Assembly: GCF_000975115.1 (NCBI RefSeq)
Contig: NZ_BBRE01000003.1
Span: 186,001 to 250,000, forward strand
Direction of reading: 5' to 3'
Length of the DNA: 64,000 nt
Origin: Demequina oxidasica
GTDB taxonomy: Bacteria > Actinomycetota > Actinomycetes > Actinomycetales > Demequinaceae
Shown: positions 35,176 through 43,420 of the stretch, piece after piece
Position numbering within the stretch: position 1 is the stretch's first letter
Layout: each line of letters begins with the position of its first letter
The notes under the pieces: generated by a model
Databases searched by the model: none
Told to the model about the DNA's origin: nothing
The model's input: only the letters and a program-made list of their open reading frames with translations
Translations under genes and position numbers: made by a program

Positions 35176-36324
35176 CTAGCAGGTGGGAAGTTCGGAGGTG
35201 GTACCCGCGCCGATGCTTTCTACAGCGGCGTAGGCGTCGTCCAGGTTGTCCACACTGAAAACGCTCAAGCCCTGCGGAACGTGCCCGCGGACGTCGTCGC
35301 AGTTTTCAATGGGGGCGAGGAAGTAATTTGCGCCGGCATTGAGAGCGCCCTCCATCTTGAACTGAATGCCGCCGATGGGACCCACGTCGCCATCGGCGTC
35401 GATGGTCCCGGTTCCCGCGACATTTTCGCCGTCGAGCTCGTCCAACTCGGTGAGCTTGTCCATGATGCCAAGCGAGAACATCATGCCGGCACTGGGTCCG
35501 CCCACCTTATCGATCTGCACGGTGACGTCGATCGGAATGTCGAACGTGGGATCGATCCAGATGCCCATGACCGCAGTGCCGTCACCGGAGTCGAGCATCG
35601 CGAAGGACTCGGTCAGTTCCTCGGTGCCGCGCAAAACGGTCACGTCGATCATGTCGCCCGGATCGTGGGCGTTCACAGCATCGGACATCTGCTTGTAGGT
35701 GTCGATCTCGGTGCCGTCAATGGCCACCAACACGTCGTCAGCCTCAAGCTTGCCGAGGGCGTTCGAATCGTCCTGAACGCCCGCCACTCGGATGCTCGCC
35801 GGCACGGCGACGCCGAGCTCCTCGAGGGCGGACACGGTCGCGCTCTCCTGGGACGTGATCCAGTCCTGCTGAGCCTGCTCGTCGACCAGGTCCTCTTGGT
35901 CGGGGTCGCCGAAGACGTACTCCTCGGGGACCACATAGCGGTGGGGCGAGAAGTATCCCGCGAGCACGCTGCCCATGGTGAACATGTTCGATCCGCCGCG
36001 ACTCACGGAGACCGTGGTCAGCCGCAACTCGCCGGAGGCGTCGTATGTGGGTGCGCCCTGAATCTCGACCAGCGGTGCGCCGTCTGCGTCGACTCCAAGC
36101 GTGTCGAACGTGGGCCCAGGGCCCCCGATTGCGAAGGGAGACGGCAACACTGTCAGGACTGCAATAAGAATCGAGGTCGCCAACCCGGCAGCTGACAGCA
36201 CGGCACTGCGGCGCGAAGGCGGAGGCGGCGTCGGCTCCTCAGACATTGCTGGCACTGCCTCGTCACCATTGGCCAGCGAGGGGTCGAGCGGCGGAGTCGA
36301 GGGTGTGGTCACGCCCTCCATCAT
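35176..36324 (-). CDS. PDZ and Lon-type serine protease domain protein (YlbL-like)
   Basis: 382 residues. N-terminal membrane helix (about 41-62) places the rest outside. A PDZ domain (about 165-240, LEADDVLVAIDGTEI) precedes a Lon (S16) proteolytic domain with Ser278 in VGGPSAGMMF and Lys323 in GGIQFKMEGA forming the Ser-Lys dyad. The family handles secreted or membrane proteins; YlbL affects sporulation and division factors in Bacillus. It lies upstream of UPF0182 and is divergent from the DUF2342 gene. Start choice between ATG 36324, ATG 36321 and GTG 36312 is open. Confidence 0.92.
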   Translation of the reverse strand: MMEGVTTPSTPPLDPSLANGDEAVPAMSEEPTPPPPSRRSAVLSAAGLATSILIAVLTVLPSPFAIGGPGPTFDTLGVDADGAPLVEIQGAPTYDASGELRLTTVSVSRGGSNMFTMGSVLAGYFSPHRYVVPEEYVFGDPDQEDLVDEQAQQDWITSQESATVSALEELGVAVPASIRVAGVQDDSNALGKLEADDVLVAIDGTEIDTYKQMSDAVNAHDPGDMIDVTVLRGTEELTESFAMLDSGDGTAVMGIWIDPTFDIPIDVTVQIDKVGGPSAGMMFSLGIMDKLTELDELDGENVAGTGTIDADGDVGPIGGIQFKMEGALNAGANYFLAPIENCDDVRGHVPQGLSVFSVDNLDDAYAAVESIGAGTTSELPTC

Positions 36325-36420
36325 TGCTTATAGCGAACGATGCGCCGAATCGCGGTCGCCGAACGTTACCGTGGAGGAAGCGGGCGTCGACCTCGACTGC
36401 CCTTGCGTACTGGAGGCTCC

Positions 36421-37887
36421 GTGAACGACGACACCACCCCTTGGATGAAGCTGCTCCGTGAGTTGTTCGGCGACGACGCGGATGATGCCCTCGCGGAACT
36501 CGAGCGCATGGGCATGGACCCCGCCGCACTCGCGAACGCGTCGGGGATGGCCGCGTCTCCAGGAATGATGGACCACGTCCTGTCGCAGATTCGCGCTCTC
36601 ATGGCTCAGAGCGAGGGCGAGGACGTCAACTGGACTCTGGCGCACGACGTCGCACGTGGAGTGGCGGCGCAGGGAGGCGATCCCACAGTGACTGCCGCGG
36701 TCGCGGACACGCACCGCGCGGCCGTCTCGCGCGCAGAGCTGTGGCTCGACGCCGTCACCGACTTCGATCCCTCGTCACTAACACCGCGAGTCTGGAGCCG
36801 TGCCGAGTGGGTCGAGGCAACGATGCCAACCTGGCGTGTCTTGGCCGGCCCCGTCGCCGTGAGCGTCTCGCACGCCCTGGGTGGCGTTTTGCGCGGCGAG
36901 GGCGACGGCGATCACACGGAACGCGACGAGGAATTGGCCGCCTTTGGGCTCGGCCCGGGCCAGGCATCGGGAATCATGAATTCCGTGAGCCCTACCGTGT
37001 GCGGGATGCACATGGGTCAGGCGGCTGGCGAGATGGCCCGCGAGGCATTCGGGGGCACCGACTTGGGGATCCCCTTGCTGACCGACTCGCGCGTCGCGCT
37101 GGTCCCGCACGCGATCGCCGACTTTGCCGAGGGTCTTGAGATTGACGACGATGAGGTGCGCACGTTTGTGGCACTGCGCGAGGCGGCCCACGTGCGTCTC
37201 TTCGCCGCCGCGCCGTGGCTCCCTGGCCAGCTTCACAGCGCCATCGAGCGCTATGCCAGCGCCATCACGATTGACCCAGAGGCGCTCGACTCGGCCGTTC
37301 GGGATGCTGGGGCCGGCGATCCCGCCAAGCTTCAGAAGGCGCTCAGCCGCGGAATCTTCGCACCTGAGCACTCCGAGGCGCAGGCGGCGACGCTCGAATC
37401 TATCGAGACCATGCTCGCGCTCATCGAGGGCTGGGTCGACGACGTCACTACCCGTGCGGCCGCCCCCCACTTGCCTCACATCGGACAGTTGCGCGAGATG
37501 ATGCGACGCCGCCGCGCATCGGGCGGGCCCGCAGAAGACGTCTTCGCGTCACTGCTCGGACTGGAACTGCGCCCGCGTCGCTTGCGCGACGCATCGTCCC
37601 TTTGGGCGGCACTGTCCGTGCGCCTAGGCTCCGACGCCCGCGACGAACTCTGGTCGCACCCAGACCTCCTGCCGGATGCCGATGCACTTGGCGACTGGGA
37701 AGCCTGGGTCGGGAAGTACGTCAGTGGCGACGATTCAGCCGACGACATGGACAGGGACCTCGAGAAGCTCCTCAGCGGTGGCTACGCGTCATCCGGCGAG
37801 ACCAGCACGGATGGGCCACTCTCCGGGGAAGAGAGTTCAGACGGAGATGCAGAGAAGGGCCCAAACGGGGACTCCGACCAGACCTGA
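36421..37887 (+). CDS. DUF2342 / zinc-dependent metalloprotease-like hydrolase
   Basis: About 488 residues. Conserved middle part: SVSPTVCGMHMGQAAGEMA, PLLTDSRVALVPHAI and FVALREAAHVRLFAAAPWL, where the E-x-x-x-H pattern is the proposed metal site of this actinobacterial family (TIGR03624-like). The acidic, Ser/Gly-rich last 60 residues are disordered. GTG 36421 follows GGAGG by 4 nt and is much better supported than the open frame upstream. Substrate unknown. The M. tuberculosis counterpart (Rv3195) is also divergent from the PDZ-Lon gene. Confidence 0.85.
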   Translation: MNDDTTPWMKLLRELFGDDADDALAELERMGMDPAALANASGMAASPGMMDHVLSQIRALMAQSEGEDVNWTLAHDVARGVAAQGGDPTVTAAVADTHRAAVSRAELWLDAVTDFDPSSLTPRVWSRAEWVEATMPTWRVLAGPVAVSVSHALGGVLRGEGDGDHTERDEELAAFGLGPGQASGIMNSVSPTVCGMHMGQAAGEMAREAFGGTDLGIPLLTDSRVALVPHAIADFAEGLEIDDDEVRTFVALREAAHVRLFAAAPWLPGQLHSAIERYASAITIDPEALDSAVRDAGAGDPAKLQKALSRGIFAPEHSEAQAATLESIETMLALIEGWVDDVTTRAAAPHLPHIGQLREMMRRRRASGGPAEDVFASLLGLELRPRRLRDASSLWAALSVRLGSDARDELWSHPDLLPDADALGDWEAWVGKYVSGDDSADDMDRDLEKLLSGGYASSGETSTDGPLSGEESSDGDAEKGPNGDSDQT

Positions 37888-37982
37888 TCGCGACACTTCC
37901 GACACGACGGGCACGAATTGAACGTTTTTGTGCGTAAATCCGTCTACGCTTATCGGGAACGGGCCCCCGGGGCCACGGATGT

Positions 37983-37999
37983 GCGGCCTTACCGGCCGC
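37983..37999 (+). repeat. Hairpin in the leader of the DUF5679 gene
   Basis: GCGGCC-TTACC-GGCCGC is a 6-bp stem ending 10 nt before the AAAGGAG ribosome binding site. The 134-bp region from 37888 also contains a TTGAAC (near 37918) and TACGCT that could be promoter elements, though spaced wider than usual. Confidence 0.4.
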
Positions 38000-38021
38000 G
38001 CCATTAGCAAAGGAGACCCTC

Positions 38022-38180
38022 ATGGGCGAAAAGTATTCAGGTGAGTTCTACTGCGTGAAGTGCAAGGAAAAGCGCACCACCGAGGGTGACGTCGTCATCT
38101 CCGAGAACGGCCGCCGTATGGCGAAGGGCGTTTGCCCCGAGTGCGGAACCAAGCTGAACCGCATCCTCGGCAAGGCGTAA
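38022..38180 (+). CDS. DUF5679 small zinc-ribbon protein
   Basis: 52 residues (MGEKYSGEFYCVKCKEKR at the start). Two CxxC pairs, CVKC and CPEC, form a probable zinc ribbon; the rest is highly charged (RRMAKG, LNRILGKA). An excellent AAAGGAG ribosome binding site lies 8 nt upstream and an intrinsic terminator follows, so it is a self-contained short transcript. Similar tiny proteins are widespread and very conserved in actinobacteria; function unknown, possibly ribosome- or RNA polymerase-associated. Confidence 0.9.
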   Translation: MGEKYSGEFYCVKCKEKRTTEGDVVISENGRRMAKGVCPECGTKLNRILGKA

Positions 38181-38208
38181 TACTTCGCGTCTTTGACGCA
38201 TCGCGAAG

Positions 38209-38245
38209 CGGGCTGACCCATGCGGGTCGGCCCGTTTTGTGTTTT
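38209..38245 (+). terminator. Intrinsic terminator of the DUF5679 gene
   Basis: CGGGCTGACCC-ATGC-GGGTCGGCCCG, an 11-bp stem with one wobble, followed directly by TTTTGTGTTTT, a classical rho-independent terminator about 29 nt after the stop codon. Confidence 0.9.
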
Positions 38246-38332
38246 CTAGGACGTTGATGAACCGGGCATGACTGGTTCACTCCAGCCTGTGGATAGCGCG
38301 CCACGCGATCCCCGCGGTGCGAGGCTCTATCA

Positions 38333-39364
38333 ATGGACGACTCCCGGCATCTGCCCTCCCCACTCGCACTTGCTCCCACTAGCCCACGGCTTCGCGACGG
38401 TCTTGCGGTATTCGCGCTCGATGGCAACCGCGTCCGCGTAGGACTGTCCGAGCCGGTGGTGCTCGATGGCTTGACTTCCGAAGAAGCGAAGTTTGTGGCG
38501 CAACTCGAGGGAACGCTCTCCCGCAAGGTGGCGGATACGACTGCCTACCCGCACGTGGTCGACAGACTCACCCGACTCGGGCTGATGCAGACGCGCCCTC
38601 CGCGAAAGGTCACGCCACGTGGCGACTCGCACTCGAGCGTGTGCGTCATGAGTGCCGATGCGCTGGGCGCGCACATCGGCTTATGCCTTGCTCAGGCGGG
38701 AGTGAACCGCATCATTTTTGACGACGACGCGCCCCTGCCCGCCCACGACCTGCAATCGTTGACGCTCAGTCGCAGCCGAGGTGAGGCCGCCGTACGCGCG
38801 GTCAACGCTTGGGTTCCTCATTCGGCCTGCCTGGCACCCCATCCGGGGGACGCTACGGCGGGCGACGTCGTAGTCGTGGTGGCGTATGGTGCCCCGACAG
38901 TCTCGCTGGTCCACGACTTGATGGCCACCGACCGGCCACACCTGCCCGTCATGACCGACGAGTACGGCGTCACGGTGGGGCCCCTGGTGGTTCCCGGTCA
39001 AGGGCCGTGCGTCACGTGCCTGGGGATCGCGCGAACAGAGCAGGACCCCGATTGGCCGATGGTGGCGTTGCAATGCAATGGCGAGCGTAGTCCACAAGTT
39101 TCGGTGGCGGGACGCGCCATTGCCGCCGGCGTCGCGTGTGATGCGGTGATGCGGTTCCTGAAAGACGGGATCGCGGACCCGCGCCAATGGCGCGTCGACT
39201 GCGTGGAGCGAGGCGGCCGAGTAGCGGCGGGGCGGGTGGCTACCTCGCTCCGCGGCGGCCTGCTACTCAGCGAGACGGTAGTCTCCGCGCATCCCGATTG
39301 CCGATGTCACGACTCGTCAGTGCTGAGCCACGACCTCGAGAATCAAGAGTCCATACTTTTCTAA
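38333..39364 (+). CDS. Orphan cyclodehydratase-type E1-like (TOMM/ThiF-related) protein
   Basis: 343 residues. The first 95 look like the leader-peptide-binding (winged-helix) region of TOMM cyclodehydratases; the rest is an E1-like fold (SVCVMSADALGAHIGLCLAQAG, VVVVAYGAPTV). The stretch VGPLVVPGQGPCVTCLGIARTEQDPDWP is diagnostic for the bacteriocin cyclodehydratase/ThiF group. Paired Cys (CVTC and CRC near the end) suggest a structural zinc. The usual ATP-binding Arg/Gly motifs of true E1 enzymes are not obvious, and no YcaO partner or precursor peptide is nearby. The 3' end overlaps uvrD2 by 48 bp. Role unknown. Confidence 0.75.
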   Translation: MDDSRHLPSPLALAPTSPRLRDGLAVFALDGNRVRVGLSEPVVLDGLTSEEAKFVAQLEGTLSRKVADTTAYPHVVDRLTRLGLMQTRPPRKVTPRGDSHSSVCVMSADALGAHIGLCLAQAGVNRIIFDDDAPLPAHDLQSLTLSRSRGEAAVRAVNAWVPHSACLAPHPGDATAGDVVVVVAYGAPTVSLVHDLMATDRPHLPVMTDEYGVTVGPLVVPGQGPCVTCLGIARTEQDPDWPMVALQCNGERSPQVSVAGRAIAAGVACDAVMRFLKDGIADPRQWRVDCVERGGRVAAGRVATSLRGGLLLSETVVSAHPDCRCHDSSVLSHDLENQESILF

Positions 39365-41314
39365 CTTGGAGGCGCCGATGCCGTTGACTTGCGCAAGCTC
39401 GCGCAGGGTGCCGGGTCGCATGGTCGCGATCTGAACCAGGCTGGAGTCGACCAGAACGGTAAAGGCGGGCTTGCTGTCCGCCTTGGCGATCTCCAACCGC
39501 CAGGCCTTCAGCGACTCGAACAGCCGCAGCTGATCCACGTCGAGTTCCGCGAGCTTGGACGACGTATCTGGGCGCCTCGTGGGCGCCTGGCGGACATCGG
39601 GCCACCACTTCTCGAGGAAGCGCGTGCGCTTTCGGTGACTGCGCCCGCCCTCCTTGCGCGACATCGCATAACTCATTGTCAGGTGCTCGCGGGCACGGGT
39701 GATCGCCACGTAGAGAAGTCGGCGTTCCTCGCTCACCGCTTCCTCCGTCTCCGCCATCTTGATGGGCACCAGTCCCTCGGAGAGCCCCACGACAAACACG
39801 GCGTCCCACTCCAGGCCCTTGGCCGCGTGCATCGTGGTCAGTGTGACGCCCTCGACCGATGGGGCGTGCTGCGCGGACGCTCGGTCCACCAGGTGCTCCA
39901 CGAACTCGCGCAAGGTGACCGTGTTCTCGCCCTCGACCGCGGCATCGGCCGCGAAGTCATCGGCCAGTTGCGCGAGCGCCTGCAGCGAGTCCCAGCGCTC
40001 GCGGACCGCTCCTCGGTCCGCGGGCGGCTCCTCGCTCCAACCCGCATCCATGATCGCCTCGCGCACGCGTTCCCCGAGTGGCGCGTCCGAGGCGGCGACG
40101 GCTGCGCCGCGCAGCAGCACCATGGCCTTGCGCACCTCCTCGCGATCGAAGAAGCGCTGCCCGCCACGCACCAGATAGCCGATCCCGCGCTTGCTGAGCG
40201 CATCCTCGAGATCCTCCGACTGGCTGTTGATGCGATACAGCACTGCGATCTCGCGAGTCGGCACGCCGGCCTCGATCAACGCGCCGATGGCGCTCGCGGT
40301 GCGCGTCGCCTCTTCAGCATCGTCTGCGTGCGTGATGTAGGCAACCTCGGGGCCGGAAGGTCGCTGAGCCACCAGCTCGACGCCGGTCTGTGCCGTACCT
40401 CGCTGCTTCATGAGTCCGTTGGCGAGGTTCACGACCTGCGGTGTGGACCGGTAGTCGCGCACCAGGCGCACCAGCGTCGCCTCGGGGAAGCGCTGCGGAA
40501 ACTCGAGCAGATGCTGCGGGGATGCGCCGGCAAATGAGTAGATGGTCTGTGCGGGGTCGCCCACCACGCACAACTCCTCGCGTCCGCCTAGCCACTGGTC
40601 CAGCAGGAACTGCTGCAGCGCGGAAACGTCCTGGTATTCATCCACCACAAAGTGGCGATACTGACGCCGAATCTGGTCGCCCACCTCGGGATGACGGCCA
40701 ATCATGTCGGAAAGCAGCAGCAGGATGTCCTCGAAGTCGAGCACCACCGCCTCCGTCTTGACATCCTCATAGGCGCGCATCACGTCGGTCACCTGCGCCG
40801 GGGTGACGCCGGCGGGAGTGGGCCTCCCGAGATCCGCGATCACCTGCGGATAGTCGGATGGGTCGACCAGCGACACCTTGGCCCACTCGATCTCGCTCGC
40901 GAGGTCGCGCACCGCAAGCCGATCAACGCTGAGGCGCGCCTGGCGTGCGGCGCGGCCTACCAACTGAGCCTTCTGCGCGACGATCTGAGGGATCTGGCCA
41001 CCCACGACTTGTGGCCAGAAGTAACTCAGCTGACGCAGCGCCGCCGCGTGAAACGTGCGGGCTTGGACGCCGGTGGCGCCGAGCGCGCGCAGTCGCTGGC
41101 GCATCTCCCCCGCGGCCCGCGCGGTGAACGTCACCGCCAGCACCGTCTGCGGGTTGTACGCGTTCACGCGCACGCCATAGGCGATGCGGTGCGTGATGGC
41201 ACGGGTCTTACCCGTCCCTGCTCCTGCGAGCACGCGTACGGGACCGTGCAGCGCGGTGGCGACCTCGCGCTGCTCGGGGTCTAGGGCTTCAAGGATCTCG
41301 TCGGCTGAGGACAC
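39317..41314 (-). CDS. uvrD2: UvrD2-like SF1 DNA helicase with HRDC domain
   Basis: 665 residues. Walker A GAGTGKT (31-37), VDEYQDVSALQ (Walker B), QTIYSFAGA, VRLVRDYRST, TMHAAKGLEWDAVFV and VAITRAREHLTM are the SF1A motifs in order. A C-terminal HRDC domain (about 590-665, TLRELAQVNGIGASKLEKYG) marks the actinobacterial UvrD2 group. In mycobacteria a tetracysteine zinc motif joins the helicase to HRDC; here the linker has no cysteine at all. GTG start. Its end overlaps the E1-like gene convergently. Role: 3'-5' unwinding in repair. Confidence 0.93.
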   Translation of the reverse strand: MSSADEILEALDPEQREVATALHGPVRVLAGAGTGKTRAITHRIAYGVRVNAYNPQTVLAVTFTARAAGEMRQRLRALGATGVQARTFHAAALRQLSYFWPQVVGGQIPQIVAQKAQLVGRAARQARLSVDRLAVRDLASEIEWAKVSLVDPSDYPQVIADLGRPTPAGVTPAQVTDVMRAYEDVKTEAVVLDFEDILLLLSDMIGRHPEVGDQIRRQYRHFVVDEYQDVSALQQFLLDQWLGGREELCVVGDPAQTIYSFAGASPQHLLEFPQRFPEATLVRLVRDYRSTPQVVNLANGLMKQRGTAQTGVELVAQRPSGPEVAYITHADDAEEATRTASAIGALIEAGVPTREIAVLYRINSQSEDLEDALSKRGIGYLVRGGQRFFDREEVRKAMVLLRGAAVAASDAPLGERVREAIMDAGWSEEPPADRGAVRERWDSLQALAQLADDFAADAAVEGENTVTLREFVEHLVDRASAQHAPSVEGVTLTTMHAAKGLEWDAVFVVGLSEGLVPIKMAETEEAVSEERRLLYVAITRAREHLTMSYAMSRKEGGRSHRKRTRFLEKWWPDVRQAPTRRPDTSSKLAELDVDQLRLFESLKAWRLEIAKADSKPAFTVLVDSSLVQIATMRPGTLRELAQVNGIGASKLEKYGLLILEVVAQH

Positions 41315-41417
41315 TCACGCATTGTGTCAGGCGCGAGTGACAACTGACACCGTCTCCACAGCCTGCACAGGGGCCAGCGGTTCTGCACAGGCTCCGCCCC
41401 ACCCTGCGCACGCCCGA

Positions 41418-42374
41418 CTAGACGACCGGGCCGCCGTACCAGTCGTCCATCATGCGGCGCGCGATCGACCCCTTGGGCGCCACGATCATTGACCCGTCGG
41501 CCACGTGGGCGGCGAGTTGAGCACGCGTGACAAAGTGCGCTTCGGTGATCTCGTCGTCGTCAAGCGAGAAGTTCGGGTCGTCGACGCGCGCGGTGAACCC
41601 CACCATGATTGACGCGGGGAACGGCCAGGGCTGCGAGCCGACGTAGACGAGGTCGTGGACCTTCAGCGATGCCTCTTCGTACACCTCGCGATGCACGGCC
41701 TGCTCGAAGGACTCCCCCGGCTCGACGTAGCCCGCGAGGTGCGAGAACCGTCCGGGCGACCAATACGACGCGTGAGCCATGAGCAGGCGGTCCTCGGCGT
41801 CGGTGATCGCCACAATGATCGCGGCGTCGGTGCGCGGATAATGGTCGCGCTCGTCGTTGTCGCAACGGCGGACCCAACCACCAGTCGTCACCCGCGTCGG
41901 TTCGCCGCACTTTGCGCACCGCGGGTGATTGGTGTGCCACGTCGTGATGGCCACCGCCGTCGCGGCCAGTTCGTGCTCCCGCTCCCCCGCCTCGCCCGCG
42001 CCGGCAAACAGGTGAATCGCGTCACGCAACCCCACCATTTCCTCGCCGTCGCCCACCCAGGCGGCCGATGCCTCGGCCGGCTTGGGCGCGATCGCGTCGG
42101 CATGCTCGCGGCTGGCATTCATGCCGGTGCGGGCGGCCCATTCGTCGTCGGGAACCAACGCGACAAGGTCTTTGTCACCGTCTCGGCCCAGGTAGACCGT
42201 GAAAGCGGCGTCAGGATGATTGCCGGGCTCGCGCTCCACGAGGCGACCGTCGCGCACCAGCAGGGCGCCGTCACGCACCACGATGGCGTGGCACGTGGCA
42301 GGGTCGATCTTGTTGCGGAGCTGCGCCGAGCGATCGATGCGTAGCGGGTCCATGAGCGGGTGTTGTGAGGGCAC
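41418..42374 (-). CDS. nudC: NADH/NAD+ diphosphatase (Nudix, NudC type)
   Basis: 318 residues. Hydrolyses NAD(H) to NMN(H) and AMP and, in several bacteria, removes NAD caps from RNA. The Nudix box (215-237) is G-x5-E-x7-REV-x-EE with Gly of the last GU replaced by Ser. The NudC-specific SQPWPFPASIM follows at 247. The zinc site shows Cys153, Cys156 and Cys171, while the usual fourth Cys is Asp. It is upstream of uvrD2, also as in M. tuberculosis (Rv3198c/Rv3199c). GTG 42374 or ATG 42353 could be the start. Confidence 0.93.
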   Translation of the reverse strand: MPSQHPLMDPLRIDRSAQLRNKIDPATCHAIVVRDGALLVRDGRLVEREPGNHPDAAFTVYLGRDGDKDLVALVPDDEWAARTGMNASREHADAIAPKPAEASAAWVGDGEEMVGLRDAIHLFAGAGEAGEREHELAATAVAITTWHTNHPRCAKCGEPTRVTTGGWVRRCDNDERDHYPRTDAAIIVAITDAEDRLLMAHASYWSPGRFSHLAGYVEPGESFEQAVHREVYEEASLKVHDLVYVGSQPWPFPASIMVGFTARVDDPNFSLDDDEITEAHFVTRAQLAAHVADGSMIVAPKGSIARRMMDDWYGGPVV

Positions 42375-42490
42375 ACCCTCACGCTACGCCACCGCGCGCA
42401 AGCAACCCCGCAGCGCCGCCGCGCGAACACCTCGGCATACAGGCGGCGTGGACTGTGGCATTTGGTGCCAAATGGCCTTACCGTGAGCAC

Positions 42491-43414
42491 GTGCCACGTT
42501 CACCGCTCGCGCTCGCCGCTTTGGCCTCCGTTGCCGTGCCCGGACTCGATGTCTACGACGTCCTCCGTAGCCCGCACTCCGACAGCGATTTTGACGTGGT
42601 GATCGTGAAGGACGCGACGGGCAAGCGCTGGGTGGTGCGAGCTCCTAAGCGGGCGACTGCCGGCGCTGCTCTCGAGGCGGAGAAGGGGCTGCTCATCGCG
42701 CTCGCTCGCGCTAAGGATGCCGGCCTCGTCGACTTTGACGTGCCGCAGCCCACGGGAGCAGCTCCCCTGACCGAGGGCGGCCGCGCGGTGGTCTACACCG
42801 AGGTCCCGGGCGCTCCCCTCGTACTCGCCAGCCTTCAGCCCGGCCCTGGGCTCACCGCCGCACTGGGCAAGACAATCGCCCAGATTCACGAATTACCCAC
42901 CTCTTTGGTCGAGGACCAAGGGCTGGCCGCATACAGCGCGGAGAGCTACCGCGAGCGCCGCCTGGCGGAGCTCGATGCGGGAGTCCAGACCGGCAAGGTG
43001 CCGCCACGCCTCGCTGACCGCTGGGAGCGTCAGTTAGAGAACGTCTCGTGGTGGCGCTTCGAGACCACCGTGGTGCACGGCGACATGGGCGAGCATCAGC
43101 TAATGGTCTCCGACGGTCACGTGAGCGGCGTCGTCGACTGGATGGACGCTCGGGTTGCAGACCCGGCGGACGATCTGGCGTGGCTCGTCGCATCGGCACC
43201 ATCGGATGTACTCGACACCATTACCGAGTCGTACACCGCGGCGCGACGTGAGGTGCGCGACCCGCATCTACTTGACCGGGCCCGCCTCGCCTCCGAAATG
43301 GCGCTGCTGCGTTGGCTCATGTATGGAGTTCGTACCGAGAACTCGGACGTGGTGAGCGACGGCGTGGGCATGCTCCTGGACCTCGAGGCGCTGCTCTTCG
43401 ACGACGAGGACTAG
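42491..43414 (+). CDS. Aminoglycoside/macrolide phosphotransferase-like (APH family) kinase
   Basis: About 307 residues of the APH fold. Catalytic motif VVHGDMGEHQLMV has His at the position of the usual Asn (HGDxxxxN), and GVVDWMDARVADPADDLAWL provides the metal-binding Asp and the family's ADPA-DLA ending. Nucleotide-binding Lys lies near DVVIVKDATGKRWVVRAPKR. This arrangement resembles macrolide 2'-phosphotransferase-like chromosomal proteins; whether it gives resistance or phosphorylates a metabolite is not known. GTG 42491 is preferred because the frame from 42365 would overlap the divergent nudC start. Confidence 0.8.
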   Translation: MPRSPLALAALASVAVPGLDVYDVLRSPHSDSDFDVVIVKDATGKRWVVRAPKRATAGAALEAEKGLLIALARAKDAGLVDFDVPQPTGAAPLTEGGRAVVYTEVPGAPLVLASLQPGPGLTAALGKTIAQIHELPTSLVEDQGLAAYSAESYRERRLAELDAGVQTGKVPPRLADRWERQLENVSWWRFETTVVHGDMGEHQLMVSDGHVSGVVDWMDARVADPADDLAWLVASAPSDVLDTITESYTAARREVRDPHLLDRARLASEMALLRWLMYGVRTENSDVVSDGVGMLLDLEALLFDDED

Positions 43415-43420
43415 CCCTCG

